From the NCBI RefSeq assembly GCF_001418105.1, contig NZ_LIQI01000006.1, positions 1 to 64,000 of the forward strand: 64,000 bases of DNA, given 5' to 3'. A program made the translations under genes and the position numbers. A model generated the notes under the pieces. That model saw only the letters and a program-made list of their open reading frames with translations. It had not been told where the DNA came from and did no database searches. Positions 53,449-62,285 of this stretch are shown here, one piece after another. The DNA is from Lacinutrix himadriensis. GTDB lineage: Bacteria; Bacteroidota; Bacteroidia; Flavobacteriales; Flavobacteriaceae. Positions within the stretch are counted from its first letter, which is position 1; each line of letters opens with the position of its first letter.

Positions 53449-54294
53449 TTATTTAGACCATTCTGCAATAGATTCTGTATTCATTTTAACATAATCTGCA
53501 TTTCCAGCTTTCTCTGCTAATTCTAAAGAAGCTTTAGCAGCTTTAACAGCTCCTTTTTTATCTCCTGCTTTTGCATAGATTAAAGCTTGTCTTCTTAATT
53601 GCCAAAATTTAGGATCCTGCTTATTCATTTCGACTGCTTTATCAATCCAAACTTTAGCTTTATTAATATCTTTACCTTCTTCTAAGTAATACGCAGCAGC
53701 AGCATAATAATCTCCAGCTCCTGGTCCTGCCATTACCTTATCAATACTTTTTGATACTGTAGCATCTGTTGGCACTGTAAAAGGTACACCAACGTATGTT
53801 TTTGCCCAAAGAAATTCTAAAGTTCCACCATTATTAGATAAGTTATTAATATCCATAGTAAAAGACTCTACATTAAAAGGAATTTCATGAACATCAGCAG
53901 AAACTCTTGCCGCAACTTTAGTTTCATCTAATGTTGCTGGAGCTCCTCCTCCTGCATACTCTGTGTAAAATATAACCTCCCAAGAAGTTGCTTGTGGAAT
54001 AGTAAAGATAGCGTACGTACCAGCTTTAAGTTCTTTCCCTCCTACAGTAATAGGGTTGTTAAAAGTTATTTTAGTTCTTAAGTTTGCTCCCGTTCTCCAT
54101 ACTTTTCCGTAAGGTACAAGGTCTCCAAAAATAGTTCTTCCTTTTACTCCAGGACGTGAATATTCAAAAGAGAAATCTGTTAATCCTACCTTCTGTTCCA
54201 CCTTGCTAGTTGGACTAGGTTGCGGTGTTTCAATTTGTGCATTTACGTGAAACGAATAGGTAAACACTAAAGCGATTAATAATAATTTTTTCAT
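53449..54294 (-). CDS. DUF2911 domain protein, exported
   Basis: A 281-residue protein with signal MKKLLLIALVFTYSFHVNAQ; the start at 54294 is chosen for that, although the frame continues 16 codons upstream. DUF2911 covers residues of about 35-175 (FSFEYSRPGVKGRTIFGDLVPYGKVWRTGAN ... AGTYAIFTIPQ). The C-terminal part is a TPR-like helical region (DINKAKVWIDKAVEMN, AGDKKGAVKAAKASLELAEKAG). It is widespread in Bacteroidota and of unknown role in the periplasm. Confidence 0.9.
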   Translation of the reverse strand: MKKLLLIALVFTYSFHVNAQIETPQPSPTSKVEQKVGLTDFSFEYSRPGVKGRTIFGDLVPYGKVWRTGANLRTKITFNNPITVGGKELKAGTYAIFTIPQATSWEVIFYTEYAGGGAPATLDETKVAARVSADVHEIPFNVESFTMDINNLSNNGGTLEFLWAKTYVGVPFTVPTDATVSKSIDKVMAGPGAGDYYAAAAYYLEEGKDINKAKVWIDKAVEMNKQDPKFWQLRRQALIYAKAGDKKGAVKAAKASLELAEKAGNADYVKMNTESIAEWSK

Positions 54295-54604
54295 AGTTAT
54301 TGTATTAATTAGTTGATAATATTTTGCTATAAAATTACACATTAACTAAATCTTATCTGTTAACAAAACCTTAAAATAAAAGGTGTTATTGGTTTATAAA
54401 CTTAGGGTTCCTTTTATTTACTTATCTAAATAAATAAGATGGAAACACTTACAAATAATAGCAAAACGAGTATTCTTTTCTATACACATAGACTTTCCTT
54501 ATAGCTTCATAATAATTTTGTCTAATTATTAATACTAAAAGTTAGACAATTTTGTATATTTACATATAATTTGAAATTAAAAGTAAAAAAGCATCTATAA
54601 GCGA
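54295..54604. other. Divergent intergenic region before the photolyase-type operon
   Basis: These 310 bp hold the leader of the DUF2911 gene and the inverted repeat at 54514-54553, followed by an AT-rich stretch with imperfect -7-like sequences (TATATTTA, ATAATTTG). I see no small gene or RNA. Confidence 0.5.
54514..54553. promoter_or_regulatory. Inverted-repeat operator upstream of the photolyase-type operon
   Basis: TTGTCTAA (54518-54525) and TTAGACAA (54542-54549) are perfect inverted arms 16 bp apart, with A/T-rich flanks. They lie 56-87 bp upstream of the first gene of the operon. MerR-type regulators of light-responsive photolyase clusters often bind such sites, so a LitR/CarH-like regulator is a candidate; it is not encoded in the window. 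Confidence 0.5.
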
Positions 54605-55915
54605 ATGAAAACCATTGATCAAATACCAATTACCAAAATACAACGTGCATCTAAATTAGTTAGTACAGGTGCTAAAGTTGGTGTAAATTATATCAAATAT
54701 TACGGAGACAAAATGGTTAATTCTAAAGAAGAAGCTAAAGAACGTCTGAATAAAAATAATGCAGAAGATATTTACGATAGTTTAAAGCAACTTAAAGGAA
54801 GTGCTTTAAAAGTAGCGCAAATGTTAAGCATGGAAAAGAGTTTGTTACCACAGGCTTATGTTGAAAAATTTTCGCTATCGCAATTTTCGGTTCCACCATT
54901 ATCTCCTGCTCTAGTAATAAAGACTTTTAAAAAATATTTTGGGAAATCTCCAAACGAACTCTTTGATACTTTTAATGCAACTTCTGTAAATGCTGCTAGC
55001 ATTGGCCAAGTCCATATAGCAGAAAGAAACGGGAAAAAACTTGCTGTGAAAATCCAATATCCAGGAGTTGCAGAAAGTATCTCATCCGATTTAGCCATGG
55101 TAAAACCTATTGCCATGCGTATGTTTAATATTAAAGGAAAAGATTCGGATAAATACTTTCACGAAGTAGAATCAAAACTAATTGAAGAAACCAATTACAT
55201 TCTAGAAATTGCACAAAGTAAAGAGGTTGCAAAGGCATGCGCGCACATACCAAATTTATTATTTCCAGAATATTACGAAGAACTATCTTCTGAAAGAATC
55301 ATTACTATGGACTATATGCATGGTATACATCTTTCCGAATTTACTGCAATAAATGAATCGGAAGAAAAGGCTAATCAAGTTGGTCAAGCACTTTGGGATT
55401 TTTACATGTATCAAATTCATGTATTAAAAAAGGTGCATGCAGATCCACATCCTGGAAACTTTTTAGTTTCAGATACCGCAAACTTAATCGTATTAGATTT
55501 TGGTTGCATGAAAAGCATTCCGGATGCATTTTACACACCCTATTTTGAATTAGCGCAGAAAGAGAATATAGAAGACGAAGCTGTTTTCCTTTCTAAATTA
55601 TACGAATTAGAAATTTTAAAAGAGGAAGACACTGCCGAGGAAATCGAATTTTTCACAGAAATGTTTCATAAAATGCTAAGTCTATTTGCTAGACCATTAC
55701 AAGACGAAACTTTCGATTTTTCGAATCCTTATTTTTTCCAAGAAATTGCAGCACTTGGTGAGCATTATTCTAAAAGCACACAATTAAGAAAAATGAATGG
55801 TAACAGAGGTTCTAAACATTTCATTTATATCAATAGAACTTTTTTCGGACTCTATAATTTAATGTTCGACTTAAAAGCTAAAAACATAAAAATAAACAAT
55901 TTTCATACCCTATAA
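54605..55915 (+). CDS. AarF/UbiB/ABC1-family atypical kinase
   Basis: A 436-residue protein of the ABC1/UbiB protein-kinase-like family: a KxGQ-like segment (LKGSALKVAQMLSME), ASIGQVHIAERNGKKLAVKIQYPGV (ATP-binding Lys), VHADPHPGNF catalytic loop near residue 281 and VLDFGCM metal-binding motif. Such proteins have ATPase activity needed for quinone or lipid biosynthesis. It is the first gene of a long plus-strand run and is followed after 3 bp by the SDR-DUF2867 gene. Confidence 0.92.
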   Translation: MKTIDQIPITKIQRASKLVSTGAKVGVNYIKYYGDKMVNSKEEAKERLNKNNAEDIYDSLKQLKGSALKVAQMLSMEKSLLPQAYVEKFSLSQFSVPPLSPALVIKTFKKYFGKSPNELFDTFNATSVNAASIGQVHIAERNGKKLAVKIQYPGVAESISSDLAMVKPIAMRMFNIKGKDSDKYFHEVESKLIEETNYILEIAQSKEVAKACAHIPNLLFPEYYEELSSERIITMDYMHGIHLSEFTAINESEEKANQVGQALWDFYMYQIHVLKKVHADPHPGNFLVSDTANLIVLDFGCMKSIPDAFYTPYFELAQKENIEDEAVFLSKLYELEILKEEDTAEEIEFFTEMFHKMLSLFARPLQDETFDFSNPYFFQEIAALGEHYSKSTQLRKMNGNRGSKHFIYINRTFFGLYNLMFDLKAKNIKINNFHTL

Positions 55916-55918
55916 AAA

Positions 55919-57343
55919 ATGAATATTCTCGTAACAGGAGCTACAGGTTATATAGGCAAACGCCTAATCCCTTTATTATTGCATGAAGGGCATCACGTTA
56001 CTTGTGCTGTAAGAGATAAATTGCGAGCAGACAAAAGCTATTTACAAGAAGAGCAAATAGATGTTATTGAGGTTGATTTTTTAAAACCGGAAACATTAAA
56101 AAACATTCCTAATGATATCGATATTGCATATTATCTTATTCATTCCATGTCGAATACTTCTAACGATTTTGAAAAGTTAGAACAAGAATGTGCGGCAAAT
56201 TTTAGAACGAGTATAGAAAAAACAAATACAAAGCAAGTAATTTATCTTAGTGGTATTACAAACGACGCAAACCTTTCTAAACATCTTCAATCACGTAAAA
56301 ATGTGGAGCACGAATTAGAATCTAAAAGCTATGCGTTAACCATATTTAAAGCAGGTATTATAGTGGGTTCTGGTAGTTCTTCCTTTGAGATAATAAGAGA
56401 TTTAGTCGAGAAACTTCCTTTTATGATTGCTCCTAAATGGCTAAACACAAAAACACAACCATTAGCGGTTCGCGATGTACTTTCGTTTCTATTAAAAAGT
56501 GTAGGAAATAAAAAAACCTTCAACCGTTCTTTCGATATTTTTGGACCAGAAGTTTTAACCTACAAACAAATGCTTTTGCAATTTGCAGAAGTGCGGGAAC
56601 TTAAAAGATACATTCTTACGGTTCCTATAATGACACCAAAACTATCTTCGTATTGGTTATATTTTGTAACATCTACATCTTACAAACTGGCCTCTAACCT
56701 TGTAGATAGTATGGGTGTGGAAATTATTGGTAAACCCAGTGAAATCAATGCCATACTACATGTAAATCCTTTAAGTTATAAAGATGCTGTAGCTTTAGCT
56801 TTTGAAAAAATTGAGCAAAACAGTATTATTTCTAGCTGGAAAGATTCCTTTATTAGTAGCGGAAGATTAAAAGACAACTTTCATAAATATATAAATGTTC
56901 CCAAATATGGTTGCTTTCAAGATTATAAAGAACTCGAAGTAACTAACAGCGCACAAACCATGGATAAAATATGGGCTATTGGCGGACAAACAGGTTGGTA
57001 TTACGGAAATTTTTTATGGAGAGTAAGAGGTTATATAGATAAAGTATTTGGCGGAATTGGATTAAGAAGAGGAAGAACAAACCCGACGCAATTAGATGCA
57101 GGAGATGCATTAGATTTTTGGAGAGTTATTTATGCCGATAAGGAAAAACAAAAACTCCTACTCTATGCCGAAATGAAACTTCCAGGAGAAGCTTGGCTAG
57201 AATTTAAAATTGAAGACAACCTTTTAAAACAAACAGCAACATTTAGACCAAGAGGAATACTTGGTAGATTATATTGGTATAGTGTTTTACCATTTCACGG
57301 ATTTATTTTTAACGGAATGATAAAAAAATTAGCACTTAAATGA
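55919..57343 (+). CDS. Atypical SDR with C-terminal DUF2867
   Basis: A 474-residue fusion. The N-terminal NAD(P)-binding Rossmann domain carries GATGYIGKRL (residues 7-16) and YYLIHSM. The C-terminal DUF2867 starts near residue 330 (ELEVTNSAQTMDKIWAIGGQTGWYYGNFLWRVRGYIDKVFGG ... LYWYSVLPFHGFIFNGM). This two-domain form is common in photolyase-linked clusters. The substrate is unknown. Its stop overlaps the next start by 4 bp (ATGA). Confidence 0.9.
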   Translation: MNILVTGATGYIGKRLIPLLLHEGHHVTCAVRDKLRADKSYLQEEQIDVIEVDFLKPETLKNIPNDIDIAYYLIHSMSNTSNDFEKLEQECAANFRTSIEKTNTKQVIYLSGITNDANLSKHLQSRKNVEHELESKSYALTIFKAGIIVGSGSSSFEIIRDLVEKLPFMIAPKWLNTKTQPLAVRDVLSFLLKSVGNKKTFNRSFDIFGPEVLTYKQMLLQFAEVRELKRYILTVPIMTPKLSSYWLYFVTSTSYKLASNLVDSMGVEIIGKPSEINAILHVNPLSYKDAVALAFEKIEQNSIISSWKDSFISSGRLKDNFHKYINVPKYGCFQDYKELEVTNSAQTMDKIWAIGGQTGWYYGNFLWRVRGYIDKVFGGIGLRRGRTNPTQLDAGDALDFWRVIYADKEKQKLLLYAEMKLPGEAWLEFKIEDNLLKQTATFRPRGILGRLYWYSVLPFHGFIFNGMIKKLALK

Positions 57344-57612
57344 AATTAAATACCATACAAGTAGACAGAGTTATAGAAATGGCTTGGGAAGACAGAACCA
57401 CTTTTGAAGCGATATACTTTCAATTTAAACTAAAAGAACAAGACGTTATTCGTTTAATGCGACAAGAAATGAAACCTAGCAGTTTTATGATGTGGCGAAA
57501 ACGGGTGCAAGGAAGAAAAACAAAACATGAGAAACTACGCTCTTTTAACGAAGGTAGATTTAAATGTAGCAGACAAAAACAAATAACGCAAAACAGTATT
57601 TCTAAAAGATAA
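57340..57612 (+). CDS. TIGR03643 family (DUF2805) protein
   Basis: A 90-residue basic protein with the family core DRVIEMAWEDRTTFEAIYFQFKLKEQDVIRLMR and MKPSSFMMWRKRVQGR. It looks like a small helix-turn-helix protein. It is translationally coupled to the SDR-DUF2867 gene. Members usually sit beside photolyase and cryptochrome genes (from memory); their role is not known. Confidence 0.9.
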   Translation: MKLNTIQVDRVIEMAWEDRTTFEAIYFQFKLKEQDVIRLMRQEMKPSSFMMWRKRVQGRKTKHEKLRSFNEGRFKCSRQKQITQNSISKR

Positions 57613-57665
57613 CCTTGCTTTGTTTTAGTAGTAATTACTAAAAACAGCACTTTAAAAAGACGATT

Positions 57666-58352
57666 ATGAAAACAGAAACTATTAAAAACAACAATACTTT
57701 AAATGGCTTTAGTCATGAAGATATTGGTGATGAACATTTATACACCGGATTAAAAACACCCATGAAAGCAGATGCTTTTAAATGGAGTGATGATGAAAAA
57801 AAAGAACGCATAGCCATACTTTTTGAAGAAATTATGGATGTTATCGGACTAGATCTTACAGACGATTCTCTAAAAGGAACGCCAAATCGTGTTGCTAAAA
57901 TGTATATAGATGAAATATTTTCGGGTTTAAACCCGAAAAACAAGCCGATAATAGCATTATTTGATAATAAATATCAATACAACCAAATGCTTATCGAAAA
58001 AAATATTACCTTATATTCCAATTGCGAACATCATTTTGTGCCAATTATTGGAAAAGCACATATTGCATATATATCTTCTGGTACAGTTATTGGGTTATCT
58101 AAACTAAACAGAATCGTTCAATATTATGCAAAAAGACCGCAAGTACAAGAACGTTTAACAAATCAAATAGCAGAAGAATTAAAAACAATTTTAAAAACAG
58201 AAGATGTAGCCGTTATAATAGATGCAAAACACTTATGTGTTTCTTCTAGAGGTATTAAAGATGACACCTCTACAACAATTACAACCTACTATGGAGGGAA
58301 ATTTAACACTCCTAATAAAATTGCAGAATTACAAAACTATTTAAAAAATTAA
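57666..58352 (+). CDS. folE: GTP cyclohydrolase I
   Basis: A 228-residue enzyme with the GTP-CH-I signature CEHHFVPIIGKAHIAYI (Zn ligands Cys and His near residues 120-123) and the second Cys in HLCVSSRGIKDDTSTTIT. It makes dihydroneopterin triphosphate, the first step of folate and pterin synthesis. Its place between SDR genes and a photolyase suggests a role in providing a pterin cofactor for light-dependent proteins, though it could equally serve folate synthesis. Confidence 0.97.
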   Translation: MKTETIKNNNTLNGFSHEDIGDEHLYTGLKTPMKADAFKWSDDEKKERIAILFEEIMDVIGLDLTDDSLKGTPNRVAKMYIDEIFSGLNPKNKPIIALFDNKYQYNQMLIEKNITLYSNCEHHFVPIIGKAHIAYISSGTVIGLSKLNRIVQYYAKRPQVQERLTNQIAEELKTILKTEDVAVIIDAKHLCVSSRGIKDDTSTTITTYYGGKFNTPNKIAELQNYLKN

Positions 58353-58355
58353 GTC

Positions 58356-58580
58356 ATGGACATAATAGAAAAAGCATTAGAATTTGAAAAGCAAAAATTA
58401 AACTCTTTATCTACAAGCGATAGAGTTATTATTGTTAGAGAAGCAAAAGCCCTAATTTTAGGTTTAAACGAAATCTATAAAGAGAAAAAAGATACAGAAA
58501 TCATGGATATCATGAAGAGGCTTACTGCTATCAAAATAAAAGTAGAAAAAAGGCTAAAAGGAAGACCTTTAACCGCTTAA
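58356..58580 (+). CDS. Small helical protein of the photolyase-type operon
   Basis: A 74-residue protein with two predicted amphipathic helices (IIEKALEFEKQKLNSL, IMDIMKRLTAIKIKVEKRLKG). It starts 3 bp behind folE and ends 1 bp before the next SDR gene, so it is cotranscribed. Small helical proteins like this recur in related flavobacterial clusters. The function is unknown. Confidence 0.8.
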   Translation: MDIIEKALEFEKQKLNSLSTSDRVIIVREAKALILGLNEIYKEKKDTEIMDIMKRLTAIKIKVEKRLKGRPLTA

Positions 58581-58581
58581 C

Positions 58582-59265
58582 ATGAAAACATATATAGTAA
58601 TTGGAGGTAGCAAAGGTATAGGTAAGGCTATTATTGAAACTTTAATAGTCAATAATAAAATTATTAATATTAGTAGAACAGCTCCTAGTTTCAACCTTGA
58701 TAATTTAACACATTATGGTTGTGACGTTCTGGTGGATGATTTACCTGAAATTGATAAAGCCGATGGCCTGGTGTATTGCCCTGGTAGCATAAACCTTAAA
58801 CCAATTTCTAGATTAAGTATTGACGATTTTAAACAAGATTTTGAAATTAATGTTCTTGGTGCCGTAAAAGTCATTCAAAAGTATTTACCTATTTTAAAAA
58901 AGGGTAACCAACCTGCTATATTATTATTTAGTACCGTAGCTGCAAAGCTAGGAATGCCGTACCATGCCAGTATTGCAACTGCTAAATCTGGAGTAGAGGG
59001 ATTAGTTAAATCACTTGGAGCCGAATTAGCGCCTACAATAAGAATTAATGCCATTGCTCCTACTGTTACTGACACCGAATTGGCATCCAAACTTTTAAGG
59101 AGCGACAAAATGGCAGAAAACATTACGGAACGCCATCCTTTAAAAAAATTTTTAAAACCTAACGAAGTTGCAGAAATGGCTTCTTTTTTATTATCTGAAA
59201 AAGCAGCATCTATGTCTGGACAAATCTTTGAAATGGATTGTGGAATTGTTTCCTTTAAAATATAA
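58582..59265 (+). CDS. SDR-family oxidoreductase
   Basis: A 227-residue SDR with IGGSKGIGKAII at residues 6-17 and the catalytic region FSTVAAKLGMPYHASIATAKSGVEG (Ser, then Tyr-His-Ala, with Lys further on). In classical SDRs the motif is YxxxK; here it reads Y-HASIATAK, a longer spacing, so the active-site Lys is displaced and the enzyme may belong to a divergent group. The C-terminus is normal (GQIFEMDCG). Pteridine reductase is one possible function beside folE. Confidence 0.85.
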   Translation: MKTYIVIGGSKGIGKAIIETLIVNNKIINISRTAPSFNLDNLTHYGCDVLVDDLPEIDKADGLVYCPGSINLKPISRLSIDDFKQDFEINVLGAVKVIQKYLPILKKGNQPAILLFSTVAAKLGMPYHASIATAKSGVEGLVKSLGAELAPTIRINAIAPTVTDTELASKLLRSDKMAENITERHPLKKFLKPNEVAEMASFLLSEKAASMSGQIFEMDCGIVSFKI

Positions 59266-59294
59266 ACCGTGAAAACTTCATAATAACTTTCGTC

Positions 59295-59813
59295 ATGTTC
59301 CACTTTTTAAATAAATCAAAAGCGCAAAAGCCACCATCTACATCTATTTACGATATAGAAATAAATAGTTTAGACGGCAAAGCTATTGATCTATCCGAAT
59401 ATAAAGGAAAAATGCTACTCATCGTTAATGTAGCTTCACAATGTGGTTTTACGAAACAATACGCAGACCTTCAAAAATTATACGATACTTATAAAAATAA
59501 TCTAATGATTATAGGTGTTCCTTGTAATCAATTTGGGGCTCAAGAATCTGGGTCTGCTAGTGAGATTCAATCTTTTTGTCAGAAAAACTTCGGGGTAACT
59601 TTCTTAATGACCGAAAAATTAGACGTAAAAGGAAGCAACCAACATTTCCTTTACCAATGGTTAACCAACAAAGAATTAAACGGAAAATCTAATTCTACCG
59701 TAAAATGGAATTTCCAGAAATACCTAATAAATAAAGAAGGCCAATTAGTCGATTATTATTTTTCTACAACCAATCCTGCAAGCAATAAGATTGTAAAACA
59801 TTTAAATTCATAA
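59295..59813 (+). CDS. Glutathione-peroxidase-family thiol peroxidase
   Basis: A 172-residue protein with NVASQCGFTKQYADLQKLY (peroxidatic Cys), PCNQFGAQESGS and KWNFQKYLI (catalytic Gln and Trp/Asn). The second Cys in NQFGAQ...SFCQKNF suits a thioredoxin-dependent enzyme, as usual for bacteria without selenocysteine. It removes peroxides and so fits a photo-oxidative stress operon. It has a short N-terminal extension without a clear signal peptide. Confidence 0.93.
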   Translation: MFHFLNKSKAQKPPSTSIYDIEINSLDGKAIDLSEYKGKMLLIVNVASQCGFTKQYADLQKLYDTYKNNLMIIGVPCNQFGAQESGSASEIQSFCQKNFGVTFLMTEKLDVKGSNQHFLYQWLTNKELNGKSNSTVKWNFQKYLINKEGQLVDYYFSTTNPASNKIVKHLNS

Positions 59814-59817
59814 AATT

Positions 59818-59988
59818 ATGTTTGGACTATTTAAAAAGAAAACAAAAGCCGAAAAGCTTCAGGAGAAATACAACAAGTTAATGAAAGAATGGCATCAACT
59901 TTCTAGTATTAATAGATCAGAAAGCGATAAAAAATACCAAGAAGCCAATGCCGTATTAGATGAAATAGAAAGTCTTAAAACAGTTTAA
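59818..59988 (+). CDS. Lacal_2735 family small protein
   Basis: A 56-residue protein starting MFGLFKKKTKAEKLQEKYNK and ending VLDEIESLKTV. The basic FKKK start and heptad-like helix match the flavobacterial Lacal_2735 family. It begins 4 bp after the peroxidase stop and ends 1 bp before the TspO start, so it is part of the operon. The function is unknown. Confidence 0.85.
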   Translation: MFGLFKKKTKAEKLQEKYNKLMKEWHQLSSINRSESDKKYQEANAVLDEIESLKTV

Positions 59989-59989
59989 T

Positions 59990-60445
59990 ATGCAATTTTT
60001 TAAAGTATTTGTTTCGTTCTTAATATTAAATTTTGGAGCTCTAGGTATTGGAAGTTGGCTCATGAATAATGGACCACGAACAGAATGGTACACTAGTTTA
60101 AACCAAGCACCTTGGACTCCTCCAGGTTGGGTTTTTGGTGTTGCTTGGACAACCATAATGATCTGTTTTTCGATATACATGGCACAGTTATATCTAAAAA
60201 TGCCAACCAAAGAAGTCCTTACCCTTTTCGCATTACAGTTTATTCTAAATGTCATGTGGAACTATGTTTTTTTCAACCAACACCTCATTTTAATAGGCTT
60301 TTTAGTAATCATACTATTAACCATTTTAGTATGCTATTTCTTTTTTAAATTTGATGTAATACAAACTAGATATCTCCTATTACCATATATCATTTGGCTA
60401 TGTATTGCAACATCTCTAAATGCGTACATACTTATAAATAACTAA
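59990..60445 (+). CDS. tspO: TspO/MBR family tryptophan-rich sensory protein
   Basis: A 151-residue membrane protein with five helices. Family motifs include NFGALGIGSWLM, WYTSLNQAPWTPPGWVFGVAWT and NVMWNYVFF. TspO proteins bind porphyrins and are linked to light and oxidative-stress responses. It overlaps the next gene by one base. Confidence 0.95.
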   Translation: MQFFKVFVSFLILNFGALGIGSWLMNNGPRTEWYTSLNQAPWTPPGWVFGVAWTTIMICFSIYMAQLYLKMPTKEVLTLFALQFILNVMWNYVFFNQHLILIGFLVIILLTILVCYFFFKFDVIQTRYLLLPYIIWLCIATSLNAYILINN

Positions 60446-60912
60446 TGAAAATTTATACATTTCATAAAAAACAAAAACTACCAATTTCTGTGGATGAAGC
60501 TTGGAAGTTTTTATCGGATCCAAAAAACCTTAAAGTTATCACTCCAGATTATATGAGTTTTAATATACTTTCTGGTGCAGATAGACCCATGTATGCAGGA
60601 CAGATTATTCAATATATTGTTACTCCTGTATTAGGAATAAAAACAAAATGGGTTACAGAAATCACACACATAGTCGATAAACATTATTTTGTAGACGAAC
60701 AGCGCTTTGGTCCGTATGCATTATGGCATCATAAACATTTTATTAAAGAAATTGAAGGTGGCGTTGAAATGGAAGATATTATAGATTATAAAGTTCCTTT
60801 CGGAATTATTGGTCAGTTAGTGCATCCTTTTCTTGTGAAGCCTAAATTGAATGAAATTTTTGCATACCGCAAAGAAAAACTAGAATCCCTTTTTGGAACC
60901 TACACACAATGA
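60445..60912 (+). CDS. SRPBCC-family ligand-binding protein
   Basis: A 155-residue START/Bet v1-like protein (SVDEAWKFLSDPKNLKVITP, FGPYALWHHKHFIKEIEGG, DYKVPFGIIGQLVHP). It probably binds a hydrophobic ligand. It overlaps tspO by one base and the photolyase by 4 bases, which implies translational coupling. It is a standard member of photolyase-type clusters. Confidence 0.9.
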   Translation: MKIYTFHKKQKLPISVDEAWKFLSDPKNLKVITPDYMSFNILSGADRPMYAGQIIQYIVTPVLGIKTKWVTEITHIVDKHYFVDEQRFGPYALWHHKHFIKEIEGGVEMEDIIDYKVPFGIIGQLVHPFLVKPKLNEIFAYRKEKLESLFGTYTQ

Positions 60913-62219
60913 AAGATACTGTAAACATTTTTTGGTTTAGAAGAGACTTAAGATTAGAAGATAACGTAGGGTTATTTCATGCTTTAAATGCTGAAAAACC
61001 CGTTTTACCTATATTTATTTTCGATACAGAAATTCTAGAACAACTACCAAAAGAAGACGCTCGTGTTAGTTTTATTCACAACACGCTACAAAACATCAAT
61101 AAGGAATTAAAAAGCAAATACAATAGTAGTATTGCTATGTACTATGGCAAACCTCTGGAGGTATATAAAAAATTAGCTACATCTTACACCATAGATACTG
61201 TCTACACCAATCGCGATTATGAGCCTTACGCTAAAGATCGGGATACAGAAATTGAAACCTTTTTAGAGAGCAAAAACATCTCCTTTAAAACCTTTAAAGA
61301 TCATGTTATTTTTGAAAAAGATGAAATTGTAAAGAAAGATGGCAAACCGTATTTAGTATACACACCATACATGAAATTATGGAAAGCAACTTTTAGAACA
61401 AAAAGTTTAGAAACTTATGATTCTGTTGGTTTACTGAACCACTTAATTCAAGAAAAACACCTTCCTAATTTAAGTTTACAGGATATTGGTTTTGTACCAT
61501 CTAATCAAGAAATAAAAGCATATAAAGTCACTGCTAATTTAATTCAAAATTACGAAGCAACAAGAAATTTCCCAGCGCAAGATAGCACTTCAAAGTTAGG
61601 ACCACATTTACGTTTTGGTACCGTAAGTATTCGTGAAATGGTACAAAAAGCGATATCAGAAACTAATGAAGTCTTCTGGCAAGAACTCATTTGGAGAGAG
61701 TTTTTCATTCAAATTCTTTGGCATTTTCCGCAAACGCTAACGTATAGCTTTAAACCCAAATATGACAATATTGTATGGCGAAATAGCGAAGAAGAATTTA
61801 AACTTTGGTGTCAAGGAAAAACCGGATATCCTTTAGTCGATGCAGGAATGCGAGAATTAAACGAAACTGGTTTTATGCACAATCGTGTACGCATGCTTGT
61901 TGGTAGTTTTTTATGCAAACACTTACTAATCGATTGGCGATTAGGGGAAGCTTATTTTGCTGAAAAATTACACGATTATGAAATGGCTAGTAATATTGGC
62001 AACTGGCAATGGGTTGCTGGTTGTGGTGTAGATGCTGCTCCTTATTTTCGCATATTCAATCCAACGACACAAATAGAAAAATTTGATAAAAAACTAGAAT
62101 ACATAAACAAATGGGTTCCCGATTTTCAAGAGCTTACTTATCCGAGGCCTATGGTCGATCATAAAGAAGCAAGAGAACGATGCTTAAAAACATATAAAGA
62201 AGCTTTAAACGCTTCCTAG
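60909..62219 (+). CDS. phrB: DNA photolyase (cryptochrome/photolyase family)
   Basis: A 436-residue class I CPD photolyase-like protein. The N-terminal Rossmann antenna domain opens with VNIFWFRRDLRLEDN. The FAD-binding helical domain has WREFFIQILWHFP, GKTGYPLVDAGMRELNETGFMHNRVRM, DWRLGEAYFAEKLHDYEMASNIGNWQWVAGCGVDAAPYFRIFNP; the Trp residues of the electron-transfer chain (NWQW) and the CPD-contacting segment are conserved. It repairs UV-induced cyclobutane dimers using blue light. It is the last gene of the long operon. Confidence 0.95.
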   Translation: MKDTVNIFWFRRDLRLEDNVGLFHALNAEKPVLPIFIFDTEILEQLPKEDARVSFIHNTLQNINKELKSKYNSSIAMYYGKPLEVYKKLATSYTIDTVYTNRDYEPYAKDRDTEIETFLESKNISFKTFKDHVIFEKDEIVKKDGKPYLVYTPYMKLWKATFRTKSLETYDSVGLLNHLIQEKHLPNLSLQDIGFVPSNQEIKAYKVTANLIQNYEATRNFPAQDSTSKLGPHLRFGTVSIREMVQKAISETNEVFWQELIWREFFIQILWHFPQTLTYSFKPKYDNIVWRNSEEEFKLWCQGKTGYPLVDAGMRELNETGFMHNRVRMLVGSFLCKHLLIDWRLGEAYFAEKLHDYEMASNIGNWQWVAGCGVDAAPYFRIFNPTTQIEKFDKKLEYINKWVPDFQELTYPRPMVDHKEARERCLKTYKEALNAS

Positions 62220-62285
62220 CCAAACATTATAATATCTTATTACAAGATTCAGTATCTTTATAAAAACAACTTAAAACTAAATAAA

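Noticed and set aside
58875-59303. 142-codon minus-strand gene
   Set aside because: It is antisense to the SDR gene in the middle of a tightly packed operon; no domain is recognisable.
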